Assembly: GCA_900768705.1 (NCBI GenBank)
Contig: CAAGEB010000147.1
Coordinates: 1-37,064 of the forward strand
Origin: Oscillospiraceae bacterium
Lineage (GTDB): Bacteria; Bacillota; Clostridia; Oscillospirales; Ruminococcaceae
Reading direction: 5' to 3'
DNA length: 37,064 bases
Each line of letters opens with the position of its first letter. The stretch's first letter is position 1. Below are positions 15,027 to 22,953 of this stretch, piece after piece. The position numbers were made by a program, and so were the translations under genes. The notes below the pieces were generated by a model that was not told the origin of the DNA, searched no databases, and saw nothing but the letters and a program-made list of their open reading frames with translations.

Positions 15027-15830
15027 TTAATTTTCACCGTTATAAGATGGGGCATTCCCTTCAAATCCGGGTGAGGATTGACCCAAAAGTGTATAGCAAG
15101 CAGCATTATCCATTGATTCATCGAAGATATAGAGCAGATTGCCGTCTCTGAAAATTTGGAAAGAATTATTGTCGGAATCAGTTGCTGTTTCCGTTTCCGG
15201 AAGCTGAACAAAATGCGTAACGGTGCCGTCGTTTTCATATTCCCACATATTCCCGGTGTTGTCGGTCAATTTGCAGTTTCCATTATCTTCAATTTCAATG
15301 TTCAGCGGCTCGATAAACGAACTGCCTATCTGGCTTTTATCCATTGCCTCGGGCATGGTGGTATCATCAGAATAATTATCTGAGGGAGAGTTTACAAAGT
15401 CGGCGGTGATATCTTCCCCTGCGTCGGCATTATCATAATTATCAATAAACGCTCCCGTTCCGCCGGTAATAGCTTCCTGCACATCATTACCTATTATTGA
15501 ATCATTCACAGCATATTCGGGTGAGTGTGATAAACCTGCGTCAAAACCGTTGGTATCTGCCGCTGCTCCCGGATAAACCGAGCTTGTTTCGGATTGTGCC
15601 TGCCCTGTGGCAATCGTATTATCGGATATTTGGTTATTCGTCATTTTGGGAACAATAACCGCCAGCAGAACTGCCGCTGCTGCCAGAGTTCCCGCCGCCG
15701 AAACTGCCGCAATGGCAATAGGCGGTTTTTTCTTTTTTGTTTCCCGAAGAACCTTCTGCTTGATACGGTCGGCGGTTTGTTCGTCGGGTAATGTATTCAT
15801 CACAGCTTTGTATTCGTCTCTGAATTTCAT
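15027..15830 (-). CDS. Putative membrane anti-sigma factor
   Basis: I recognise no named family with certainty. The 267-residue protein has a short charged cytoplasmic N-terminus (MKFRDEYKAVMNTLPDEQ), a Lys-rich stop and one Ala-rich membrane segment at about 37-60. A long acidic extracytoplasmic domain rich in Asn, Asp, Ser and Gly follows, ending in beta-strand-like sequence (WEYENDGTVTHFVQLPE). This topology, and its place 16 bases downstream of an ECF sigma gene, indicate an anti-sigma factor that binds the sigma factor at the membrane. An upstream in-frame Met overlaps the sigma gene; ATG 15830 is preferred because GGGGTGG precedes it. Confidence 0.7.
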   Translation of the reverse strand: MKFRDEYKAVMNTLPDEQTADRIKQKVLRETKKKKPPIAIAAVSAAGTLAAAAVLLAVIVPKMTNNQISDNTIATGQAQSETSSVYPGAAADTNGFDAGLSHSPEYAVNDSIIGNDVQEAITGGTGAFIDNYDNADAGEDITADFVNSPSDNYSDDTTMPEAMDKSQIGSSFIEPLNIEIEDNGNCKLTDNTGNMWEYENDGTVTHFVQLPETETATDSDNNSFQIFRDGNLLYIFDESMDNAACYTLLGQSSPGFEGNAPSYNGEN

Positions 15831-15846
15831 AAAACCACCCCCGTAC

Positions 15847-16365
15847 TTAATCCCATTCGCCAATATCCGAAAGCAATTCCTTCAGCTTGTCTCTTGCTCT
15901 GGAAAGCTTTGATTTCACGGTACCTTCCTTTTCTCCGAGAATTTCACCGATCTGTGATACGGACATATCCTCGAAATAAAACAGATGAACCACTGTGCGG
16001 TATTTCGGCGGAAGCTGCATAACCGCATCCAGAACGGCTTTGCGGCGTTCGCTGCGTTCAGCGGAAAGTTCCGGACTATCTTCCGCAGAAGCTTCGTCCT
16101 CGGGAAGATTTTCCAGTGCGTCCGTATGCGCCCTGTGCTTAAACCAGGCGGAAGTAATGTATGTATTTGCACGGTTTACCGCACAGCGAATCAAAAAGTT
16201 ACGGAGATGTTCTTCGCTTTCAAAAGTTTTATTTGCTTTCCAGTATCTTAAAAACACTTCCTGAACCACATCCTCGGCGTCTGAGAGACTGCCTGTTCTT
16301 GTAAATGCTATCCGGTACACCATAGGCGTGTATTTTTCCATCACCTGTTCAAAGGTAAGTTCCAT
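15847..16365 (-). CDS. ECF-type RNA polymerase sigma factor
   Basis: The 172-residue sigma-70 family protein has only regions 2 and 4. Region 2 spans about 10-70, including MVYRIAFTRTGSLSDAED and VVQEVFLRYWK. An acidic, Glu/Ser-rich linker (about 84-105) follows. Region 4 (about 110-165) contains LPPKYRTVVHLFYFEDMS and the helix-turn-helix ending in GTVKSKLSRARDKL. It would direct polymerase to stress or envelope promoters and be held inactive by the membrane protein encoded just downstream. No regulon can be named from the window. The ATG at 16365 has CGGAG eight bases upstream. An autoregulatory promoter is suggested upstream. Confidence 0.93.
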   Translation of the reverse strand: MELTFEQVMEKYTPMVYRIAFTRTGSLSDAEDVVQEVFLRYWKANKTFESEEHLRNFLIRCAVNRANTYITSAWFKHRAHTDALENLPEDEASAEDSPELSAERSERRKAVLDAVMQLPPKYRTVVHLFYFEDMSVSQIGEILGEKEGTVKSKLSRARDKLKELLSDIGEWD

Positions 16366-16385
16366 AAGCTATCTCCGTACACATT

Positions 16386-16422
16386 CTGTATATAATACCC
16401 GACGATTTAAAAAAAGGTTGCA
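16386..16422 (-). promoter_or_regulatory. Candidate autoregulated promoter of the ECF sigma operon
   Basis: On the minus strand TGCAACC followed by a T-run (16422-16405), then CGTC (16404-16401) and GGGTATTATATACAG (16400-16386), lie upstream of the sigma gene. AAC-type -35 and CGTC-type -10 elements are features of ECF promoters, but the 11-base distance to CGTC is shorter than usual. The -10 may instead be TATTAT. Tentative. Confidence 0.35.
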
Positions 16423-16461
16423 TTGAGTTGACTTTAAAAAAGTCAAATTTTCATAATGCGA

Positions 16462-16501
16462 AAAAGTCCCTTATGCTGACAATTCGGATAAGGGCTTTTA
16501 G
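16462..16501 (-). terminator. Terminator of the fabD-aro-fumarase operon
   Basis: AAAAGTCCCTTAT and ATAAGGGCTTTT pair with a single bulged base around a short loop. On the minus strand the stem is followed by TTTTTCGC. It lies immediately after the fumarase stop at 16510 and separates that operon from the sigma operon. A second AT-rich hairpin (TTGACTTT/AAAGTCAA) lies at 16428-16446. Confidence 0.75.
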
Positions 16502-16509
16502 ACGCATAG

Positions 16510-17349
16510 TCAGATTTCTGCTTCTGCGTGTCTTGTTACATGGCAGCCCATATTTACCGCTGCCGGCAGACCCGCAATGTGGGTGGGAGCCTGCTCAATA
16601 TTGACATACAGTGCGGTTTGTGTGCCGCCGAAGCCCTGAGCGCCTATACCAAGTTTGTTTATTCCGCTAAGAATTTCCCGTTCCATTTCCGCATAAAAGG
16701 GATCAGGATTGCGTTTGTTCAGATCTCTGCACAGAGCCTTTTTAGCCAGATATGCCACCTGCTCGAAATCTCCGCCTATTCCTACCCCCACAACAATGGG
16801 AGGACAGGGATTGCTTCCTGCTGCGGAAGCTGTATCAATAACGAATTTAATAATATCCTTTTTTGAAGCCGAGGGAGTGAACATTTTCAAACGGCTCATA
16901 TTTTCGCTTCCAAAGCCCTTGGGAGCGACGGTAAGCTTTATTTTATCTCCCTCGGTAAGTCTGGTATGGATAATTGCGGGAGTGTTGTTATTTGTGTTAA
17001 CTCTTCTCAGCGGATCCTCTACAACGGAAAGACGAAGCTTTCCCTCCACATATCCCTTTGCAACACCCTTGTTTACCGCTTCCTCAAAATTTCCCGAAAT
17101 ATGGCAGTCCTGACCGATTTCCGCAAAAACAACCGCCATTCCCGTGTCCTGACAGATGGGAACCTCCATTTCCGCCGCACAGTCAATATTGCTTACAATA
17201 TCGCCCAGCACGCTTTTACAGATTTCACTTTTTTCACGATTTTCCGCTTCCTTGATGCATTCTTTCATACCGCAGGGCAGGTGAAGATTTGCTTCAACGC
17301 ACAGCCGTGCCACGGTTTCGGTTATCTGTTCCGCATTTATTTCACGCAT
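16510..17349 (-). CDS. Class I fumarate hydratase (or L-tartrate dehydratase) alpha subunit
   Basis: The 279-residue protein is the N-terminal half of an iron-sulfur hydro-lyase, which in the complete enzyme binds a [4Fe-4S] cluster and interconverts fumarate and malate. The three cluster cysteines can be read: Cys66 in PICQDTG, Cys182 in AGSNPCPP and Cys269 in MGCHVTRH. Motifs GFGSENMS and GIGAQGFGGTQTALYV are also family signatures. The beta subunit, normally the adjacent gene, is absent on either side: the upstream neighbour is an amidohydrolase and a terminator lies downstream. Fumarase and tartrate dehydratase alpha subunits cannot be told apart confidently here. AAGGAG lies eight bases before the ATG. 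Confidence 0.92.
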   Translation of the reverse strand: MREINAEQITETVARLCVEANLHLPCGMKECIKEAENREKSEICKSVLGDIVSNIDCAAEMEVPICQDTGMAVVFAEIGQDCHISGNFEEAVNKGVAKGYVEGKLRLSVVEDPLRRVNTNNNTPAIIHTRLTEGDKIKLTVAPKGFGSENMSRLKMFTPSASKKDIIKFVIDTASAAGSNPCPPIVVGVGIGGDFEQVAYLAKKALCRDLNKRNPDPFYAEMEREILSGINKLGIGAQGFGGTQTALYVNIEQAPTHIAGLPAAVNMGCHVTRHAEAEI

Positions 17350-17361
17350 ATTCTGTTCTCC

Positions 17362-18534
17362 TTATAAATCCGTAAATTGCCCGTTTACACAAACGGCGGC
17401 GGGTTTTGCGGTAATATCCAGCGGGTCGGCATACCACAGCGAAAAATCTGCGTCCTTTCCGATTGCGATAGTTCCAAGTCTGTCGGAAACGCCAAGAATT
17501 TTCGCCGCATTCACGGTAATTCCCTTTAATGCCTCCTCACGGGAAAGCCCGCCTCTGACTGCAAGCGCCGCAGTAAGCGGCAGATACTGAATGGGAGTTT
17601 CCGGGTGGTCGGTGCAAATAGCAAAGGGAACCTTTTGGGAAAACAGAGCGGCGGGAGTTTCAATGCTGTGATTGCGAAGCTCGGGCTTTCCTCTGTCGCC
17701 CATAAGCGGACCCAGAACCGCACAGGCATTTTCCTCTGCCAGCTCCCCGGCTATAAGCGCACCGTCAGTACAATGAATAAGCACATAATCAAGGCTGAAT
17801 TCTTTGGCAATCCGTATGGCGGTGAAAATATCATCCGCTCTGTGGCAGTGGAAATGCGCCTTGCATTTATGCTCCAGAAGTGGGAGAAGAGCCTCGCATT
17901 TTGCGTCGTAATCGGGTCTGGAGGTTTCGTCCTCCGTACCCTTGGCGGCGAGATACTCGTCCAGCTCTTCTTTATAACGGACAGCCTTATGAAGCTGTTC
18001 ACGGATAATACCCACGGAGCCCATTCGTGTGACCGGTGTTTCGTCCCGGTCGTTGTAGGTGCTTTTCGGGTTTTCTCCCAGCGCAAATTTAATTGCTGCG
18101 GGAGCTTTGACGATAAGCCTGTCCACTTGTTTTGAACCGTAGGTTTTTATGAGAGCAAAATCGCCGCCTATGGGATTTGCGCTGCCGACACCGGTGCAAA
18201 CGGCGGTAATTCCACCTTTGAAAGCGTCCTCAAAGCATCTGTCCATGGCGTTTATACTGTCTATCGCCCTAAGGTGAGGAGTGGAGGGATCGGTGGTTTC
18301 GTTGCCGTCGTCCCCTTCAAAGGTAAGTCCGTCGCCGAACATTCCCAGATGACAGTGAGCGTCAATAAAGCCGGGGTACATCTCCGAACCTTTGCCGTCA
18401 AAGACCTCTTCTTCCTGCGGGGCAAAGTCCGTCATATCCCCGATTTCCGTGAAAATGCCGTCATTTATCCGCACAAAACCATTTTCATAGTCCGACCCCG
18501 CCATTGAATTAATTTTTACATTGATAACAACCAT
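17362..18534 (-). CDS. Metal-dependent amidohydrolase (imidazolonepropionase-like)
   Basis: The 390-residue protein belongs to the amidohydrolase superfamily, with a composite beta domain and TIM barrel. Metal-binding residues are His60 and His62 in FIDAHCHLG, His229/His231 in HFHCHRADD, His254 in LIHCTDG, and Asp309 in CTDHPETP. The C-terminal LGTIAIGKDADFSLW completes the typical beta-sandwich. No Lys for a carboxylated bridge could be assigned with certainty. The true substrate is unknown; homologues are often annotated as imidazolonepropionase-like without evidence. AAGGAG lies seven bases before the ATG, 20 bases after aroK. The operon suggests no obvious pathway role. Confidence 0.87.
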   Translation of the reverse strand: MVVINVKINSMAGSDYENGFVRINDGIFTEIGDMTDFAPQEEEVFDGKGSEMYPGFIDAHCHLGMFGDGLTFEGDDGNETTDPSTPHLRAIDSINAMDRCFEDAFKGGITAVCTGVGSANPIGGDFALIKTYGSKQVDRLIVKAPAAIKFALGENPKSTYNDRDETPVTRMGSVGIIREQLHKAVRYKEELDEYLAAKGTEDETSRPDYDAKCEALLPLLEHKCKAHFHCHRADDIFTAIRIAKEFSLDYVLIHCTDGALIAGELAEENACAVLGPLMGDRGKPELRNHSIETPAALFSQKVPFAICTDHPETPIQYLPLTAALAVRGGLSREEALKGITVNAAKILGVSDRLGTIAIGKDADFSLWYADPLDITAKPAAVCVNGQFTDL

Positions 18535-18554
18535 TGATTATCTCCTTGAGCTGT

Positions 18555-19067
18555 TTACCCGATTACGGAATTTTGCGAATACTTTGCCAATTTGGCTATT
18601 TCGTCCGCAATAACGCTGTCACGGGCATTGCCGTTTACCATAAAGGTACTGTTGCGGCGGTAAATAGGACTGCGGGTGTTGTAAAGCTCCTCCAGCTGTT
18701 CTCTGGTGTTGCTGACAACCAAGGGACGGTTGGGATCGTCCTTGATACGATTGTAGCATATCTCAAAGGAGGTGTTGATATAAACGGAAATACCGGAGCT
18801 TTTTGCAAATTTTGCCGATTCATCGTTAAGCAGAGCACCGCCGCCTGTGGCAACCACATTTCCTCCGGAAAGCTCCTTTATGTATTTTGCTTCCAATGCC
18901 CGAAAATGGGGTTCTCCGTATTCGGCGAAAATCTGTTTAATCTGCATACGCTCCTTGTTGACAATATACCGATCCAGATCCACAAAATTCAGACCGGTTT
19001 TTGCTGCCAGCAGCCGTCCGATATGGCTTTTGCCGCAGCCCATAAATCCGCATAAATAAATACTCAT
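18555..19067 (-). CDS. aroK: Shikimate kinase
   Basis: This enzyme phosphorylates shikimate to shikimate-3-phosphate in aromatic amino acid synthesis. The 170-residue length is normal. Key motifs are the P-loop GFMGCGKS (7-14), DLDRYI with the substrate-binding Asp, FR of EPHFRALE, and the GGG of VATGGGALL. A longer reading frame begins inside aroE, but ATG 19067 starts one base after the aroE stop and gives the canonical N-terminus (MSIYLCGFMG). Its own ribosome binding site is weak, so translation is probably coupled to aroE. Confidence 0.95.
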   Translation of the reverse strand: MSIYLCGFMGCGKSHIGRLLAAKTGLNFVDLDRYIVNKERMQIKQIFAEYGEPHFRALEAKYIKELSGGNVVATGGGALLNDESAKFAKSSGISVYINTSFEICYNRIKDDPNRPLVVSNTREQLEELYNTRSPIYRRNSTFMVNGNARDSVIADEIAKLAKYSQNSVIG

Positions 19068-19068
19068 A

Positions 19069-19902
19069 TTATACCAGCTTTTCCATATCCTCAATCAGCT
19101 TTCTGATGTCTGCTTCGTTGTAGCTTGCTTTATCCCATATTTCGTGAGCCGCAACCGCCTGAAGTACCAGCATCGCCATTCCGTTCATAGTCTTTGCGCC
19201 CTTTTCCCGTGCAGTTCTGCAAAGCAGGGTTTCACGGGGATTATAAATCACATCAAACACATACCCGATATGCTCCAACAGCTTTTCCGAGCAGGGCATT
19301 GCGTCGGTTTTAGGGAACATTCCCACAGGGGAAGCGTTGACAAGCAGGTCAAAATCCCCCGCCTGTGCAAGAGCGGTGTTGTCAATCGTGATAATATTAA
19401 CTTCCGATTCGGGGGCGAGCTGTCTGATTTCGCTTACTGTTTTTTCCGCAAGAGGCATATCCGAGGGCAGTACGGCAATAGTAAGATTTCCGCCCTCCAA
19501 TGCGGTTTCAATGGCAATCATTCTTCCCACGCCGCCGCAGCCGATAAGGAGAACCTTGCTTTTCAGCGAAGCTCCAAGCATTTCAATGGACTTTGTAAAG
19601 CCGATACAGTCGGTGTTGTAGCCGATTTTTCTGCCGTCGTTCTTGATACAGTTTACAGAATTGTACCGTTTTGCGCTGGCATCCAGTTCATCGCAGTAAT
19701 CGATAATTGCCATTTTATGGGGAATAGTAATGTTGAAGCCGCTGAGACCGTCAAAAAAAGAGTATTTTGAAGAAAGCTCCTCTGGAGCAATGTCGCAGAG
19801 GCTGTAATCTACCTTTTCTCCTTCCAGTTCAAAAAGCCGTGTATGAATCTTAGGGGAAAGGGAGTGACCCAGGGGATGACCGATAAGACAGAATTTCCTC
19901 AT
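19069..19902 (-). CDS. aroE: Shikimate dehydrogenase
   Basis: This enzyme reduces 3-dehydroshikimate to shikimate with NADPH, the step before aroK. The 277-residue protein starts at MRKFCLIGHPLGHSLSP, with the shikimate-binding SLSP. Catalytic Lys63 lies in FNITIPHK and Asp98 in GYNTD. The nucleotide-binding GCGGVGR lies near 120. The longer frame uses TTG at 19920, which overlaps the fabD stop. ATG 19902 is preferred because GGGAGG lies eight bases upstream. Pairing with aroK is functional; placement after fabD is not the usual order. Confidence 0.95.
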   Translation of the reverse strand: MRKFCLIGHPLGHSLSPKIHTRLFELEGEKVDYSLCDIAPEELSSKYSFFDGLSGFNITIPHKMAIIDYCDELDASAKRYNSVNCIKNDGRKIGYNTDCIGFTKSIEMLGASLKSKVLLIGCGGVGRMIAIETALEGGNLTIAVLPSDMPLAEKTVSEIRQLAPESEVNIITIDNTALAQAGDFDLLVNASPVGMFPKTDAMPCSEKLLEHIGYVFDVIYNPRETLLCRTAREKGAKTMNGMAMLVLQAVAAHEIWDKASYNEADIRKLIEDMEKLV

Positions 19903-19916
19903 AAATTCAGCCTCCC

Positions 19917-20828
19917 TCAATTCAAAGCCTTTTCCAGAGTTTCGGCGTTTTCAATGTTTGCGAAGGCTGCGCCCTTGAGCGTTTTTCTTACAAGACCCGT
20001 GAGAACCTTTCCCGGACCAAGCTCCGTGAAGGTGTCAATGCCGTCGTTCTGCATAGCGGTAAGCTCGTCCACGAATTTAACGGGAGAGCATATATGCTGT
20101 GCAAGATAGGAAGGCATATCGGTGAAATCGGTGAGCTTTTTGCCGTAAAGATTGCTGTAGAAATCCACTGTGGGGGAGTTGAAGGTGAAGCCTGCCAGCT
20201 CTGCTTTGAATTCCTCTGCGGCGGACTGCATAAGCTTTGTATGGAATGCGGCGCTTACTGCCAGTTTTACCGAACGCTTGCCCATGTCCGCAAACAGAGC
20301 CATAGCTTCGTCAATTGCCGCTTCCTCTCCCGCAATAACGGTCTGGACGGGAGAATTATAGTTTGCGGGTGCGGCAAAGCCGCTGACTTTTTCGCAGACT
20401 TCCAGAATAGTATCGTTGTCGCAGCCGATAATTGCCGCCATAGCGCCCTTGGATTTTTCGGCAGCCTTTGCCATTGCTTCGCTGCGGAGCTTGATTGCCC
20501 GGAAGGCGTCCTCCAGAGAAAGCATTCCCGAACAGTACATTGCGGCATACTCTCCGAGAGAATGACCCGCAACGGCTGAGCATTCCAATCCGCTTTCCCG
20601 TGCCGCACAAAGAGAAATCAGCGACGCAGTGAAAATTGCGGGCTGTGAAAGCCTTGTCTGTGCCAGTTCCTCGGGGGTGCTGTCGGAAAGCTTTGCCTTG
20701 AGGTCAAAGCCCATTATATCTGATCCGCACTCCAGTATTTCCACAGCCTTCGGAAATTTTTCCGCCAGCTCAATGCCCATACCCGGGTGCTGGGAACCCT
20801 GTCCCGAAAATAAAAATGCTCTTTTCAT
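19917..20828 (-). CDS. fabD: Malonyl-CoA:ACP transacylase
   Basis: FabD transfers malonyl from CoA to acyl carrier protein to supply extender units for fatty-acid synthesis. The 303-residue protein has the FSGQGSQ N-terminus, the nucleophile Ser90 in AGHSLGEY, and His196 in VSAAFHTKLM. The C-terminal ELGPGKVL is typical. CAGGAGG lies five bases before the ATG. It heads a minus-strand operon with aroE, aroK, an amidohydrolase and fumarase alpha, divergent from the rest of the fab/acc genes. Its likely promoter lies beyond the fabH promoter, giving a leader of about 225 bases. Confidence 0.96.
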   Translation of the reverse strand: MKRAFLFSGQGSQHPGMGIELAEKFPKAVEILECGSDIMGFDLKAKLSDSTPEELAQTRLSQPAIFTASLISLCAARESGLECSAVAGHSLGEYAAMYCSGMLSLEDAFRAIKLRSEAMAKAAEKSKGAMAAIIGCDNDTILEVCEKVSGFAAPANYNSPVQTVIAGEEAAIDEAMALFADMGKRSVKLAVSAAFHTKLMQSAAEEFKAELAGFTFNSPTVDFYSNLYGKKLTDFTDMPSYLAQHICSPVKFVDELTAMQNDGIDTFTELGPGKVLTGLVRKTLKGAAFANIENAETLEKALN

Positions 20829-20913
20829 AATGTCCTCCTGAAAATAATGTCTTTAATGAATTATCTGCTTCCTTTGACCAATAAAGCCGTATCACTGCTG
20901 CGGCGACCAAAAA

Positions 20914-20943
20914 GTTCAACCGAACTGCATTACCAAAATGCAG
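20914..20943. other. Two small hairpins in the fabD leader
   Basis: GTTC/GAAC (20914-20925) is followed by CTGCATT (20925-20931) and AATGCAG (20937-20943), a perfect 7-bp stem with a five-base loop. No T-tract follows in either direction. They would lie in the long fabD 5' leader and might affect its stability or translation. Confidence 0.4.
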
Positions 20944-20971
20944 AAGCCGACTGTTTTCAACGCCTTCACAA

Positions 20972-20993
20972 AACTAAAAAAATAGTTAAACTA
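20972..20993. promoter_or_regulatory. Candidate operator: overlapping palindromes upstream of the fabH -35
   Basis: AACTA (20972-20976) and TAGTT (20983-20987) form one inverted repeat with a six-base spacer. The same TAGTT forms a second with AACTA (20989-20993) around one base. The cluster lies five bases upstream of the fabH -35 and inside the fabD leader. It may bind a fatty-acid regulator of the FapR or FabT kind, but it matches neither consensus closely as I recall them. Confidence 0.4.
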
Positions 20994-20997
20994 ATAC

Positions 20998-21026
20998 TTG
21001 ACAAAAAGGAATAAATAGGTTAAAAT
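20998..21026 (+). promoter_or_regulatory. Housekeeping promoter of the fabH operon
   Basis: TTGACA (20998-21003), a 17-base spacer and TAAAAT (21021-21026). Transcription would start near 21033, about 70 bases before the fabH ATG. Confidence 0.85.
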
Positions 21027-21061
21027 AAAAATGATATGTTTTGTAATATGGTCACACTGAC

Positions 21062-21090
21062 ATTATACTATATATTGAAATAAAAATCAA
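21062..21090 (-). promoter_or_regulatory. Probable promoter of the fabD operon, facing the fabH promoter
   Basis: On the minus strand TTGATT (21090-21085) and TATAAT (21067-21062) are separated by 17 bases. The predicted start is near 21055, so the first bases of the two opposing transcripts overlap. An inverted repeat GTCA-CAC-TGAC (21051-21061) covers the start site. Confidence 0.7.
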
Positions 21091-21101
21091 GGAGTTTTTT
21101 G

Positions 21102-22100
21102 ATGAGCGGAATTGAGTTTTTGGGAACGGGAAGCTATGTTCCCGATTTTGTCGCCGATAATGATAAGTTTTCAGCTTTTCTGGACACCTCTGACGAGTGG
21201 ATTTTTCCGAGAACCGGAATAAAGCAGCGGCATATTCTGACCGATAAGCCCAATTATTATATGGGAACCGAGGCTGCAAAAAAGGCACTGGAATCGGCAA
21301 AAATGAAAGCCGAGGATATCGACCTCATTATAGTATCCACCTGTACCCCGGATTTCTTTTATCCGGCAATGTCCTGCCTGATACAAAAAAGGATAGGAGC
21401 TGTAAATGCGGCGTGCTTTGATGTGAACAGTGCCTGCACCGGATTTATTACAACGCTGGATATTGCGCATAAATATCTTGAAACTGACAAATATAAGAAT
21501 ATACTTATCGTAGCCAGTGAGAAGCTTTCCGTTCAGCAGGATTACACCGACCGTGCCAGCTGTATTCTTTTCGGCGATGCGGCGGGAGCGGTTATTATCC
21601 GCAAAAGCGACAAGGCTTTTTATTCTTTCCTGAAAGCTCAAGGAGATGAGTTTGAGGCTTTGTACTGCAAGATACATTATGAAAGCAATTGCCCGTTCTA
21701 TAAGGATGACAAGGAATTCTACAACGATCGCTTTGATACCTTTGCAAAACAGAATTACCTTGTTCAGGACGGAAAGGCTGTTTATAAGTTTGCGGTGAAC
21801 GCAATGGCGGAAGCGGTTCGTGAAGCGGCAAAGAGCGGCGGCATTGATGTTGCAGACATTGATTTGGTAATTCCTCATCAGGCAAATCTCCGTATAATCG
21901 ATAAGGCGACCGAGCTTCTCGGAATATCCTCGGATAAAGTGTTCACCAATATCGAGTATATGGGAAATGTATCCAGCGCTTGTATTCCTGTGGGACTTGA
22001 CGAGCTTTCAAAAGCAGGCAGACTGGTGCCGGGAATGAAACTCTGTTTCGTCGGCTTCGGCGCAGGACTTACTTACGGAGCGGTAATTATTGAAATCTGA
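21102..22100 (+). CDS. fabH: 3-oxoacyl-ACP synthase III
   Basis: FabH starts fatty-acid synthesis by condensing an acyl-CoA with malonyl-ACP. The 332-residue protein has the Cys-His-Asn triad: Cys112 in NSACTGF, His259 in IPHQANLRI and Asn289 in YMGNVSSA. The C-terminal FGAGLTYGAVII is typical. A TTG three bases earlier is in frame, but ATG 21102 has CAAGGAG seven bases upstream and gives the usual MSGIEFLGTG N-terminus. It is the first gene of the eight-gene plus-strand fab/acc operon. Preference for branched or straight primers cannot be read from the sequence. Confidence 0.96.
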   Translation: MSGIEFLGTGSYVPDFVADNDKFSAFLDTSDEWIFPRTGIKQRHILTDKPNYYMGTEAAKKALESAKMKAEDIDLIIVSTCTPDFFYPAMSCLIQKRIGAVNAACFDVNSACTGFITTLDIAHKYLETDKYKNILIVASEKLSVQQDYTDRASCILFGDAAGAVIIRKSDKAFYSFLKAQGDEFEALYCKIHYESNCPFYKDDKEFYNDRFDTFAKQNYLVQDGKAVYKFAVNAMAEAVREAAKSGGIDVADIDLVIPHQANLRIIDKATELLGISSDKVFTNIEYMGNVSSACIPVGLDELSKAGRLVPGMKLCFVGFGAGLTYGAVIIEI

Positions 22101-22158
22101 CAGATTAAACGGTATGTTTATTTCGCATACTGATATGTAGAGAGCAAGGGAGATAATT

Positions 22159-22902
22159 ATGAGTAAAACAGCTTTGATAACCGGATCGGGAAGAGGAATC
22201 GGCGCAGCTATTGCAAAGCGCCTTGCAAAGGACGGCTTTGATATTGTTATCAACGAGGTATCGGAAGAGGCTTTGTCCTCCTACGGCAGACAGACTGCCG
22301 CAGAGTGCGAGGCTCTCGGTGTGAAAGCCATCTGCATTGCGGCGGATGTTTCCGATTACGCTCAGTGTGAAGCAATGGCAAAGCAGGTAAAGGCAGAGCT
22401 TGGCGGGATTGATGTGCTGGTGAACAATGCGGGAATTACCCGTGACGGACTTCTGCTTACAATGAGCGAGCAGAATTACGATGATGTTATCCGCATAAAT
22501 CAGAAATCCGTTTTCAATATGACAAAGGCTGTTGGCGCAATTATGCTCAGACAGAAGCACGGGAAGATTGTAAATTTGGCTTCTGTTGCAGGACTGTACG
22601 GAAATCCCGGGCAGATGAACTATTCTGCTTCAAAGGGTGCAATTATTGCAATGACGAAAACGGCGGCAAAGGAGCTGGGTTCGAGAGGTATCTGTGTTAA
22701 TGCGGTGGCTCCCGGATTTATCAGAACGCCTATGACTGACAAGCTTACAGAGGATCAGAGAAAGGCAATGCTGGCTCAGATCGCAATGAAGCGGTACGGC
22801 GAGCCGGAAGAGGTTGCCGGAGTGGTGGCTTTCCTTTGCAGTGATGATGCAAATTATGTTACCGGTCAGACGATAGAAATAAGCGGCGGACTCAGTATGT
22901 AA
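22159..22902 (+). CDS. fabG: 3-oxoacyl-ACP reductase
   Basis: FabG reduces 3-oxoacyl-ACP with NADPH in each elongation cycle. The 247-residue short-chain dehydrogenase has the TGSGRGIG cofactor motif (8-15), NNAG (89-92), and catalytic Ser142, Tyr155 and Lys159 in the ASVAGLYG and NYSASKGA segments. The VAPGFIRTPMTDKL region and the C-terminal ISGGLSM are characteristic of FabG. AGGGAG lies seven bases before the ATG. A 58-base gap follows fabH. Confidence 0.96.
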   Translation: MSKTALITGSGRGIGAAIAKRLAKDGFDIVINEVSEEALSSYGRQTAAECEALGVKAICIAADVSDYAQCEAMAKQVKAELGGIDVLVNNAGITRDGLLLTMSEQNYDDVIRINQKSVFNMTKAVGAIMLRQKHGKIVNLASVAGLYGNPGQMNYSASKGAIIAMTKTAAKELGSRGICVNAVAPGFIRTPMTDKLTEDQRKAMLAQIAMKRYGEPEEVAGVVAFLCSDDANYVTGQTIEISGGLSM

Positions 22903-22953
22903 CTGTGTTTTCCGTAGTATAAACAGACCGAAATTGATTTTAGGAGTATTCTC

